A stretch of DNA of 31,817 bases from a virus. Made by a program: the position numbers and the translations under genes. Positions 22,101 to 27,843 of the stretch are shown here, piece by piece (position 1 is the stretch's first letter; every line of letters begins with the position of its first letter). The notes beneath the pieces are model-generated. The model searched no databases. It saw only the letters and a list, made by a program, of their open reading frames with translations, and was not told the origin of the DNA. The stretch spans positions 1-31,817 of the IMG/VR virus record IMGVR_UViG_3300010885_078619; one strand, 5' to 3'.

Positions 22101-22106
22101 AGGCAT
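19104..22106 (-). CDS. Large adhesin: beta-propeller nested in three LamG domains
   Basis: Exactly 1000 residues from ATG at 22106 (Shine-Dalgarno ggaaagga); earlier starts would enter another gene. Residues 1-25 (MPIKFKGDMTKVVAKNKGDM) share the GDxxK attachment segment of the protein at 10812-11690. LamG 1 starts at 51 (MLLHFDD), is interrupted at about 68-355 by seven YVTN-like blades (for example VSPDGKKLYVANYSGNTVSV), and resumes at 357 (LLDSAQSP) to about 553. LamG 2 spans about 562-775 and LamG 3 about 783-995, each with LL(H/N)F, SKFG(G/S)SL, FT(I/M)E and WYH or WHH motifs. Probably a tail fibre or virion decoration protein binding host glycans. Confidence 0.85.
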   Translation of the reverse strand: MPIKFKGDMTKVVAKNKGDMSKTALRKRTSSIIQQIINGTATITTDPYTKMLLHFDDAASVADSTISATTPMQGILSPDGAKAYIGSWSLASGSGIHVIDVASGTKTQTLETEGNKIHQLTINSTGTKIYGTNYSQNKVYIVDTTNGSFSSVTTGTGVHSSAITTNDKFLFVACQNAGLYRIDLTAATPSATLLGDTTWGVYAPVVSSDGTKLYVSLGSSVKVYSLNQDTGAISLLSTLTGFSGAYVATKATNAAYYSNYTNASGTVSPVYFSSSTKGTDITVGAAPYGSSVSPDGKKLYVANYSGNTVSVIDISTNSVTTTFAGFTNPYGVVAANSKLFVSNNGNSTVTVKDVSPLLDSAQSPLTQHRIGTVATSTAQSKFGGKSLYLNGTNTNKLQFANPSANTYSFGTQDFTMEGWFYFNSNNIGFQNLIEFWNGSAGVAGPQLFIQSSTNVLRFVDDATGYAGVTSFVPQINQWYHIAAVRNGSTFNIYVNGTSVLSQACNTTFGSYRYFYVGLAAHAQSISPFDGYMDNIRVQLGEAVYTGNFTAPTTPVTGNSKTAVLLNFDGINGQTSTIDETTNIAPCRVSFIGAAQISTLQSKFGGSSLKLNGNVANYVKMDRTEARPIALLDRPFTIEGWFYLNALSAGEQFIITGDEFKGLLLMVTGANQLYSYWSYNGTSWGGSLAATGTVTANAWHHFAVTRETSSGPIKIYYDGNLVGTSGATGTLYTDTIYIGNCPTAAGGARTTNGYFDEFRILVGKCAYNNSFTPPTAPFTDGNNCLLHFEGSNGSTTFTDSSTSPKTFTAYGTGTAISTTKSKFGSSSLYLPGGRGSGARVAATSSDFALGTGDFTIEYWFNMSAMSTGFPGDYYNSMVDTRVSSQDGLLICTNSANKLKLYTAGGTYLTCNTAIQLNTWYHVAVSRKGNTVYVYLNGVCDGSTTFSFNLAQNGLILGNVFDYSTVLGIEFNGYIDEVRFTKGTALYSGDFTPPTAPFTLIG

Positions 22107-22179
22107 AATAGTACTAATTTCCTTTCCGGAACTCCGCGAAAGTTCCGTCGACGTATAAATATAATTCAATGTCGAATAT
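22107..22179. other. Short 5' region of the large LamG gene
   Basis: Holds the Shine-Dalgarno ggaaagga and an AT-rich patch (tataaatata at about 22156). No TGCAAA element; a distinct, perhaps late, promoter class is likely but not demonstrable. Confidence 0.35.
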
Positions 22180-22425
22180 TTAAAATTTAAAAGCGCTGTC
22201 CTTCGGCGCGTCCAGGACCAGGTGCATGTCTCCTTCCCACACATCGAAAGACTTGATGAATCCATCGATTAAAATGGTGGCTGTGACCATCGGTGGGAAA
22301 ACCAATTGTCCTTCTTCTGGCAGCTCGAGCGCCAACAACAGGCCCGTATAGCGCCGGCCGCCGGAATATACGTCGACAAAATCGCCGGGCTTGAAATCTT
22401 TCCAATTCGAATTTTTCACGGCCAT
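22180..22425 (-). CDS. PGD-family small protein (FKPGDFVDV)
   Basis: An 81-residue protein from ATG at 22425: MAVKNSNWKDFKPGDFVDVY, RRYTGLLLALELPEEGQL, then TATILIDGFIKSFDVWEGDMHLVL. All three blocks are present (PGDFVDV, TGLLLALE, GFIKSFDVWEGDMHLV), so a family member lies within the metabolic-gene region. Its start is one base after the stop of the EamA-like gene. GC content is higher than in most family members. Confidence 0.72.
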   Translation of the reverse strand: MAVKNSNWKDFKPGDFVDVYSGGRRYTGLLLALELPEEGQLVFPPMVTATILIDGFIKSFDVWEGDMHLVLDAPKDSAFKF

Positions 22426-22426
22426 C

Positions 22427-22849
22427 TCACTTGACATTGAACAGGAAAAATCCAAACAACATCACGGCCGTCGCAACAACTTTCCTCACCGTCAACTGCT
22501 CACCTAAAAATATCACGGTCAAAGCAGTCGTCACCACCGGGCTCGTCGACACCATCGTCGACAACATCCCAGGGTCAGAACTCCCCTTCAACAAGGTGCC
22601 AAACATGACGGCCGCAAACACGTTCATCAAGAGGCTTATGACGGCAAATAAAACGCCCAAAGAACTGTACCCAACAATCCCATTCCTATTTATCAAATAA
22701 AGGAAAACTGGAATCTCCAACGCGTATACGGCGCCGGCGACGATCTGCATCTGATACGGATGAATGCGATCCACCGCCATCTTTCTGAAAAATGCCGACA
22801 CACCAAACAACAGGATCGTCGGAATCAATAAACCCAGGTGCTTCAACAT
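22427..22849 (-). CDS. EamA/DMT-type small membrane transporter
   Basis: A 140-residue protein, the length of a single EamA repeat unit (full transporters have two). Hydrophobic segments at about 4-20, 36-54, 62-84, 95-113 and 120-138. The end, SPVVTTALTVIFLGEQLTVR then KVVATAVMLFGFFLF, is the characteristic EamA ending, with the conserved (L/G)GE motif. Such half-size members dimerise to export small metabolites. Unusual in a phage; the substrate is unknown. Confidence 0.82.
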   Translation of the reverse strand: MLKHLGLLIPTILLFGVSAFFRKMAVDRIHPYQMQIVAGAVYALEIPVFLYLINRNGIVGYSSLGVLFAVISLLMNVFAAVMFGTLLKGSSDPGMLSTMVSTSPVVTTALTVIFLGEQLTVRKVVATAVMLFGFFLFNVK

Positions 22850-22913
22850 AAATTTCGAAAACTATATATTGTCGTTCCCCAGCGTTTTAGCAATTTTTAA
22901 TTTTATTTTTAGA

Positions 22914-23474
22914 TCAACATCCGTCGTCGTCCAACACCTTTTCCCTCATGCGACCCAAAAGGCCACCCAGGCCTTCCTTTTTAATGATCCTGTCGAACTG
23001 TCTCCGATAATTCTCTGATAAACTCATCCCCTCGAATTCTATGTCAACCACCTTATATCCGCCATCCTCATTCCTCAGCCTATAACCAACCTCAACAGGC
23101 TCGGCACGAGAACTCCTTGGCGGAACAGCAACTCCCCTAACAAAATCACCCTCGGAAGTCCACGCAACCTTCCAACCAACGACACCCTTGATGTTTCTCT
23201 GATAACTCCTCCTCACCAGAATTCCCATCATCATACGAAACTCAAGGCGCTCAACATCTGTCATCCCAGACCAGTGGTCATGCATTGCAGACTGCGCCAT
23301 CGCCTCGTAATCAACCACCTCGTCAAGCACAAGCAACAAAGCAGTCGGATTCTTTGCACTCCTCAGAATCTCGGAATGCTTGGCAACCACGTACTCCTGG
23401 GGAGTCAGGGCAAAAACATCACAAGCAGATAGTCCAACAAAACAAAAAACAAAGGCACACAAGGACTTCTTCAT
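22914..23474 (-). CDS. MlaC/Ttg2D-like phospholipid-binding protein
   Basis: A 186-residue protein with a signal peptide (MKKSLCAFVFCFVGLSACDV). The mature part follows the MlaC/Ttg2D family (Pfam PF05494): VDYEAMAQSAMHDHWSGMTD, then ILVRRSYQRNIKG, YRLRNEDGGYKVVDIEFEGM, and SENYRRQFDRIIKKEGLGGL. MlaC carries phospholipids across the periplasm between MlaA and the MlaFEDB transporter. LSAC at 15-18 is a plausible lipobox, so this copy may be membrane-anchored, unlike the soluble family norm. In a phage it might alter envelope lipid asymmetry during infection or lysis (inference). Good Shine-Dalgarno (gaagga). Confidence 0.85.
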   Translation of the reverse strand: MKKSLCAFVFCFVGLSACDVFALTPQEYVVAKHSEILRSAKNPTALLLVLDEVVDYEAMAQSAMHDHWSGMTDVERLEFRMMMGILVRRSYQRNIKGVVGWKVAWTSEGDFVRGVAVPPRSSRAEPVEVGYRLRNEDGGYKVVDIEFEGMSLSENYRRQFDRIIKKEGLGGLLGRMREKVLDDDGC

Positions 23475-23702
23475 GGCACAAATCTATGTTCCTTCAATAA
23501 GCATGTATAAAACATTTCATGACATTTTGATCACGAAATAATCACGCAGTCACAGCACCCTTGAGGCTCGTGCCAAATCCTTCAACAAATTTGATTCGAT
23601 ACGTGAATAACTTTCCTCCCACCGAGCTCACACAAAGCCACCCCTATTTTTTCTCAAATATATTCACACACAAAAACTTTAATCTACATATATAGCTTCG
23701 TC
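23475..23702. other. Divergent intergenic region
   Basis: Separates the MlaC-like gene from the plus-strand HNH gene. It carries Shine-Dalgarno sequence for the former and AT-rich sequence before the latter. No gene, and no TGCAAA element, is seen. Confidence 0.4.
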
Positions 23703-24074
23703 ATGAAGCTACTCAATAAACTCGTTGCCAAAATACACGAAATAAAGAAGTCACACCTCAGGTCACCACAATGGGACGAAGTCAGGGACGCGTTCGTCAA
23801 AAAATACCCGACATGTGCAGCATGCGGCGGCACGGAATCCCTACAAGTCCACCACATAAAACCATTCCACCTACATCCGGAATTGGAACTCGACGAGGGT
23901 AACCTCATCAGCCTATGCATGGGCGAACACAACTGTCACCTCAACATCGGCCACGGCGACTCATTCAAATGCTACAACCCGGACGTCGACATCGACTCCG
24001 CCCACTTCAGGCTCGGCTCCCCCAACGAGAGAAAATTTATCATAGAAAACGCAAAAAAGAAGCGGCGCTCCTGA
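23703..24074 (+). CDS. HNH endonuclease
   Basis: A 123-residue protein. Residues about 19-34 (SHLRSPQWDEVRDAFVKK) lead into CAACGG (zinc Cys pair), SLQVHHIKPFHLHPEL (first His of HNH) and LISLCMGEHNCHLNIGH (Asn/His and further zinc ligands). This is the compact HNH fold found in phage genomes as free-standing nucleases. It is on the opposite strand from its neighbours, as mobile nucleases often are. Could be a homing endonuclease or have a DNA-processing role. Confidence 0.87.
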   Translation: MKLLNKLVAKIHEIKKSHLRSPQWDEVRDAFVKKYPTCAACGGTESLQVHHIKPFHLHPELELDEGNLISLCMGEHNCHLNIGHGDSFKCYNPDVDIDSAHFRLGSPNERKFIIENAKKKRRS

Positions 24075-24080
24075 GAATAT

Positions 24081-24491
24081 TCACCGCGACCTGAACGCCG
24101 GCTTATACCGCTCAACAACCTGAACGTTCTCGCTCTCAACGCCCATCACCTCACGAATAACTCCCAAGGCACGATCCACGTCAAACGTCTTGCAGCTGAA
24201 CGCGTCCAAACTAAAGAACCGCTGCAACGGCCACGCATGCACACTCAAATGCGAAGTCGATATAACCTGTACCCCGGTTATCCCTCCCTCGTCCTCAAAA
24301 CACCCCGTCTCACGCACACGCTCGAGCACTTCAGGATCCACAGGAACCTCGTATATCATCGGTCGATCCAATGGCTTCATCTCCAGCACATCGGTCAAAG
24401 CAGCAAACAATCTCCCTAAACCCGCGCGCGTGAACACAGCAACATCCCGCACACGAGCGTCAACAATAATATGCAATCCAGCGTCTTCCAT
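24081..24491 (-). CDS. speD: S-adenosylmethionine decarboxylase proenzyme
   Basis: A 136-residue protein of the short prokaryotic SpeD class. It decarboxylates S-adenosylmethionine to supply aminopropyl groups for spermidine. ISTSHLSVHAWPL carries the self-cleavage serine Ser80, which becomes the pyruvoyl group; His85 and Cys100 (DAFSCKTF) have the same spacing from it (5 and 15) as Ser63/His68/Cys83 of the Thermotoga enzyme. So autoprocessing should work. speD is a known auxiliary gene of cyanophages. Polyamines neutralise DNA charge during packaging and replication. Strong Shine-Dalgarno (aaaggag). Confidence 0.9.
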   Translation of the reverse strand: MEDAGLHIIVDARVRDVAVFTRAGLGRLFAALTDVLEMKPLDRPMIYEVPVDPEVLERVRETGCFEDEGGITGVQVISTSHLSVHAWPLQRFFSLDAFSCKTFDVDRALGVIREVMGVESENVQVVERYKPAFRSR

Positions 24492-24537
24492 CAGAAACTC
24501 CTTTCAGCGAACACGCATAACTATTCAACAAAAAAGA

Positions 24538-24561
24538 AAGGGCACCACACATGATGCCCTT
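24538..24561 (-). terminator. Intrinsic terminator
   Basis: Seven-base-pair stem aagggca/tgccctt with a ten-base loop, followed on the minus strand by tcttttttg. Sits after the 24586-24777 gene and before speD. Confidence 0.8.
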
Positions 24562-24585
24562 CTAATCATCTTTTCTAACTTCTAG

Positions 24586-24777
24586 TCACATCATCATAGG
24601 ATCAATGTCGCCCATTTTCTTGTGAGCAGCCTGAGCCTCAGCCGGCTCATACTCGTGATCATATCCACAGGTACCACACGCCTCATAATCTGCCGGCACG
24701 TCAGCAGGAACTGCACCCATCACACGACTCACTTCTTCTTTAATAATTCTTCTTAATTGTGAAACTGTTAATCTCAT
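24586..24777 (-). CDS. Leader-bearing small protein with CxxC
   Basis: A 63-residue protein. Residues 1-20 (MRLTVSQLRRIIKEEVSRVM) are a clear member of the LRxIIxEE leader set. The rest is short and acidic with CGTCGYDHEYEPAEAQAAH, whose CxxC could bind metal. If the leader is cut after IKE, a peptide of about 49-50 residues would remain. Shine-Dalgarno agggag upstream. Confidence 0.72.
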   Translation of the reverse strand: MRLTVSQLRRIIKEEVSRVMGAVPADVPADYEACGTCGYDHEYEPAEAQAAHKKMGDIDPMMM

Positions 24778-24830
24778 CGTATATTTTCTCCCTGCTTGCT
24801 TATTGCTTAGTTATATATATTTCATAAAAC

Positions 24831-24859
24831 AAAATGGGGGTTTTTACGCCCCCATTTTT
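24831..24859 (-). terminator. Strong bidirectional terminator
   Basis: Stem aaaatggggg/cccccattttt with an eight-base loop, flanked by A- and T-runs on both sides. Downstream of the leader-bearing gene at 24940-25317. Confidence 0.85.
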
Positions 24860-24939
24860 ATTAACAATATTCCCGGGCTCCCCGGGCGCGCGATCGAGCA
24901 CCCTTTTACAACCAACATTTTCAAGCTCGATCAATAAGG

Positions 24940-25317
24940 TTAGGCTGACAGCTCTCTTGAACTGATCTCATCTGCCAAATTTCTTGAACTTGTTCCAATA
25001 TAACCAAGAACCTCGCCCAAGGCTCGGGCCGCAGGATTCTTGCCCTCACCGGTCATCTTAAACCCAGCTGAATCAAGAATGTACCCATAGAGGCCTCGAA
25101 GATCCAACTTCCTCGAAAGAGCTCCAACAGCCTTCGGCGTCGACATCAGCTCCTTCGCTGCCTCAAGAACACCAGGCACATCATGCATCTTCCGTATCAC
25201 AACAGCCCCTCCCACCGTATCCTCATGCTCACCACCAACATTCTTCATGTCCTCAGACAAACCAATCTCTTCCCGAATAATCCGCCTGAGCTGCAACGTC
25301 GTCAACTTCATGCCCAT
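24940..25317 (-). CDS. Leader-bearing protein
   Basis: A protein of 123-125 residues; MGMKLTTLQLRRIIREEIGL contains the leader (start at 25317, spaced well from gggagggg, or the second Met at 25311). After it come GGEHEDTVGGAVVIRKMHDV and amphipathic helices (VLEAAKELMSTPKAVGALS, ARALGEVLGYIGTSSRNLAD). No known domain. The leader contains I-R-E, matching the T4 prohead-protease consensus, so this could be a processed internal head protein. Confidence 0.7.
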   Translation of the reverse strand: MGMKLTTLQLRRIIREEIGLSEDMKNVGGEHEDTVGGAVVIRKMHDVPGVLEAAKELMSTPKAVGALSRKLDLRGLYGYILDSAGFKMTGEGKNPAARALGEVLGYIGTSSRNLADEISSRELSA

Positions 25318-25341
25318 AACTATGGACCCCTCCCACAAAAC

Positions 25342-25605
25342 CTAAAACTCTCTCGTCGTACGATAATCAAACTCAATCGCACCATCATCGTTCTTGTACG
25401 CTATCACTGACACACGCCACTTCTCCCGACCCTCCTCAGCAAACGTATCCGCCATCACCTCAACAGCATCCATCACATCATCCAACACCCCAGGATCTGT
25501 CGTCCACTGTTCCACAAATTCAGACAACGACTGCTCACTCCCCTCAAACATCCCATGCGTACAATCCTCACGATGCGAATCCCAAATGTATTGCAACCTC
25601 GACAT
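25342..25605 (-). CDS. Hypothetical acidic protein
   Basis: An 87-residue protein from ATG at 25605 (MSRLQYIWDSHREDCTHGMF), Shine-Dalgarno aaggaag. An upstream in-frame start at 25626 lacks spacing for it. Helical and acidic (SLSEFVEQWTTDPGVLDDVM) with a C-terminal beta hairpin (VSVIAYKNDDGAIEFDY). No family recognised. Confidence 0.65.
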   Translation of the reverse strand: MSRLQYIWDSHREDCTHGMFEGSEQSLSEFVEQWTTDPGVLDDVMDAVEVMADTFAEEGREKWRVSVIAYKNDDGAIEFDYRTTREF

Positions 25606-25889
25606 AATAAAATCTTCCTTTCTCAACTCAAATCACACATAAAACAAATTCCAAAAAAAATTTCCGGGAAATTTTCGAGAATACAACTGACACCAAAAAA
25701 ACCATCCCACGGAAAATAGCCCGCAAGGCAAAGCAAACGAATGGGAAAAAATCCCCGGGAATTTTCGAACACCCTTAGCCGCGGCGGTGCTGCAGAAAGC
25801 CCACATAGTTCGCATATGGCCGGGGGGCCCCGGGGCTAAAAGGGGCTGTTTTGGGGCTGTTTTTGGGGCCCACCTGGCTGCATTTAGGC
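25606..25889. other. Low-complexity intergenic region with inexact repeats
   Basis: Between two minus-strand genes. Contains a repeated (c/t)ccgggaa(a)ttttcga unit near 25660 and 25755, and a G-rich tract near 25817-25870 with repeated ggggctgtttt. The open frame here (25775-25981) is a shadow of the proline-rich gene. No RNA or gene is supported. Confidence 0.4.
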
Positions 25890-26141
25890 TTATTTTGGCG
25901 CCTTTTTGAGGGGGGCTGGTGGGTTGTTGTGGGGGCTGGAGGAGGCTGGGGGTGGCTGGGGTGTATACCATTCGATGTCATCTAGGTTATAGGTATCGAA
26001 GAGGGAGGGGGAGTGTGAGGGTAGGGGGATTGAGGATAGGTCGAGTTCGAAGTTGTCGTGCCAAATTGCCATAGTTTCGTGGATGTTGTGTGGGGGTGAG
26101 GGGAGTGATTCTGGGGGTTGGGTGATTTTGAAGGACTGCAT
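25890..26141 (-). CDS. Proline/serine-rich small protein
   Basis: An 83-residue protein from ATG at 26141: MQSFKITQPPESLPSPPHNI, a core with ETMAIWHDNFELDLSSIPLP, and a Pro/Ser-rich C-terminus (PPPASSSPHNNPPAPLKKAP). Likely disordered. The much longer reading of this frame has no good start. No function recognised. Confidence 0.55.
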   Translation of the reverse strand: MQSFKITQPPESLPSPPHNIHETMAIWHDNFELDLSSIPLPSHSPSLFDTYNLDDIEWYTPQPPPASSSPHNNPPAPLKKAPK

Positions 26142-26170
26142 TCTGATAAGTAGGTGGAGATTCCTTTGTT

Positions 26171-26347
26171 TCAGCCGAAGATTTTGAAGTAGAGCCAGAT
26201 GAAGGGTGAGGTGAAGAGGCCGAGGAGGATGATGGAGAGGATTGCGCAGCCTGGGGCTATGGATGTGGTGCCTTTGCCTTTGTTGGTGATGAGGTCTGTG
26301 GCTACGGCGGTTGCGAAGATCTTTCCTGTGTTGCTGGCTTTGAACAT
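26171..26347 (-). CDS. Small membrane protein
   Basis: A 58-residue gene with strong Shine-Dalgarno (aaggaga) before MFKASNTGKIFATAVATDLI. A hydrophobic helix, AILSIILLGLFTSPFIWLYF, ends the protein. Last coding gene before the tRNA cluster on the minus strand. Confidence 0.65.
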   Translation of the reverse strand: MFKASNTGKIFATAVATDLITNKGKGTTSIAPGCAILSIILLGLFTSPFIWLYFKIFG

Positions 26348-26379
26348 GGTGTTTCTCCTTTTTGTTTGGTTGTGTTTGG

Positions 26380-26451
26380 AGCGGGATGTCGGTAATGCTC
26401 CGACCTTTCGGGCTTGGAAAGCCCGCGCACATCTGTCTATACCAATCCCGC
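26380..26451 (-). tRNA. tRNA-Gly (TCC), atypical T-loop
   Basis: Acceptor gcgggat/atcccgc is perfect; anticodon stem cgggc/gcccg encloses ttTCCaa. The T-stem gtcgg/ccgac is perfect but its loop reads agcatta, not the usual ttcgaat. The D-arm needs G-T pairs. The length (72 with discriminator) is right for tRNA-Gly. Standard scanners may miss it. Confidence 0.65.
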
Positions 26452-26463
26452 GAATGTGTGGGT

Positions 26464-26535
26464 GGGGCCGAACGGAATTGAACCGTTAACCTACCGGTTA
26501 AAAGCCGGCTGCTCTACCTGTTGAGCTACGGTCCC
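26464..26535 (-). tRNA. tRNA-Lys (TTT)
   Basis: Cloverleaf with anticodon loop ctTTTaa in stem gccgg/ccggt (one weak pair), T-arm aacgg-ttcaatt-ccgtt. The acceptor gggaccg/cggcccc has one A-C mismatch at the fourth pair. Reads AAA and AAG. Confidence 0.85.
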
Positions 26536-26632
26536 GGGTGTGTTACTTGGGATCCCCCATATGGATCCTTTTCACTTATTCAATAATAAATACAATCTGC
26601 TGTTTCCTCGCACATGGGTTGAGGTAACATGG

Positions 26633-26704
26633 CGACCTCACGGAGACTTGAACTCCGATATCGACCTTGAAAGGGTCGAGTCCTGACCTTTAGACGATGA
26701 GGCC
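26633..26704 (-). tRNA. tRNA-Glu (TTC)
   Basis: Acceptor ggcctca/tgaggtc (one G-T), anticodon loop ctTTCaa in stem cgacc/ggtcg, T-arm cggag-ttcaagt-ctccg. Reads GAA and GAG. Confidence 0.9.
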
Positions 26705-26737
26705 GTTGTGATTAATTGTCAAGTTAAGTTAGATTGG

Positions 26738-26825
26738 CGGATTCTCAAGGATTCGAACCTTGGGTGGGCTATTAACCCACGGCGGTTTTCAAAACCGCTG
26801 CCTTAAACCTCTCGGCCAAGAATCC
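26738..26825 (-). tRNA. tRNA-Ser (TGA)
   Basis: Class II tRNA of 88 bases with a long variable arm (gtgggttaatagcccac). Anticodon loop ttTGAaa in stem gcggt/accgc; acceptor ggattct/agaatcc perfect. Reads UCA. Confidence 0.92.
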
Positions 26826-26965
26826 ATATGACTTACAGTGTTTCATTTGACTTTCTTAACTTAATCTACCGAGTCTTAGTTTTACACCACCAGATTCACA
26901 TTTTTTCATCCTCAAATCTTATTAGCTAAAAAAGTTAGACTAGCTGTCTAGGTCGTAATATATAT
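26826..26965. other. AT-rich gap before homing endonuclease
   Basis: No tRNA or gene is visible. It presumably holds the plus-strand signals of the endonuclease gene. Confidence 0.4.
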
Positions 26966-27748
26966 ATGATTATGGAACATAAAGATTTTCTGTGTGAGCA
27001 TTGTGAGCGTGTCTGCAAGAATGCCATGTCGCTATCTCAACATCGTTTAAGATGTGAGAAGAATCCTGGGAATATTAAAGATAATTTCTATCTACCTTCT
27101 AGGAAGGGAAAATACAAGAAAGACAATCCTTCAGAGTTGACGTTGAAGAGGCGAGCTGCTCGAGCTAGAAAAGTCTTATTTGAGGAGAATGGCTCACTAT
27201 CTTGCTTGTACTGTGAAAAACTCACCGAGGATTATTCATGTTTAACTGTACATGAATCAATGTGTCCAAAGAATCCCAACAGAGGAGACAGAAGCCTTAG
27301 TGAAGAGACTAAAAAGAAATTATCACTTATCACGAAGGGTAGAAAGATGTCAGATGAGTTTAAGACAAAGATTAGTGAGGCAATGAAGCGAGCTATTCTT
27401 GAGCATCCTGAATCTTATACGTCATCCAACAGAGGAAGGGTAAAACAGATTATTGTCGATGGAGTTAAGCTTCATGGTTCATGGGAGGCAACTTTTTATT
27501 CCTGGGCAAAAGAAAATAATCTGAATCCTGAAAGGTGTTTGACTGGATTTGATTACTTCTGGAATGGGAAGAACAGAAAGTATTTTCCGGATTTTTATCT
27601 TCCGAATCTTGATCTTTATGTCGAAGTGAAAGGATATGAGACCGAACAAGATAGAGAAAAATGGAGACAGTTTCCTGAGAAGATTATTGTTCTAAAAAAA
27701 GAAGAGATAAGAAGCATTCTGAAAGGATCTTATTCAATCCGATTTTAA
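26966..27748 (+). CDS. Homing endonuclease, NUMOD3 plus Vsr-like nuclease
   Basis: A 260-residue protein on the strand opposite the tRNAs. Two C2HC-like zinc modules: CEHCERVCKNAMSLSQHRLRC (about 9-29) and CLYCEKLTEDYSCLTVHESMC (about 77-98). Then NUMOD3-type DNA-binding repeats (SEETKKKLSLITKGRK, SDEFKTKISEAMKR). The C-terminal catalytic part has GSWEATFYSWAKENN and YFPDFYLPNLDLYVEVKGYE, the E/D/ExK pattern of Vsr-like nucleases such as I-Bth0305I. Probably a free-standing homing nuclease maintaining itself between phage tRNA genes. Confidence 0.85.
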   Translation: MIMEHKDFLCEHCERVCKNAMSLSQHRLRCEKNPGNIKDNFYLPSRKGKYKKDNPSELTLKRRAARARKVLFEENGSLSCLYCEKLTEDYSCLTVHESMCPKNPNRGDRSLSEETKKKLSLITKGRKMSDEFKTKISEAMKRAILEHPESYTSSNRGRVKQIIVDGVKLHGSWEATFYSWAKENNLNPERCLTGFDYFWNGKNRKYFPDFYLPNLDLYVEVKGYETEQDREKWRQFPEKIIVLKKEEIRSILKGSYSIRF

Positions 27749-27754
27749 AGAGTT

Positions 27755-27832
27755 TGGTGGAACGGGTGGGACTCGAACCCACACATGTCCGGTTATGAGC
27801 CGGGTAATCTGAACCAATTGATTTACCGTTCC
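27755..27832 (-). tRNA. tRNA with CAT anticodon (Met or Ile2), copy 1
   Basis: Acceptor ggaacgg/ccgttcc perfect, anticodon loop ctCATaa in stem cccgg/ccgga, T-arm gtggg-ttcgagt-cccac, encoded CCA. Lacks the C1-A72 mismatch of initiators. Could be elongator Met or lysidine-modified Ile (AUA). Confidence 0.9.
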
Positions 27833-27843
27833 ATTTAGAGATT

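Noticed and set aside
25775-25981. Proline-rich open frame
   Set aside because: Overlaps the better supported 25890-26141 gene in another frame; its composition comes from the G-rich tract on the plus strand.
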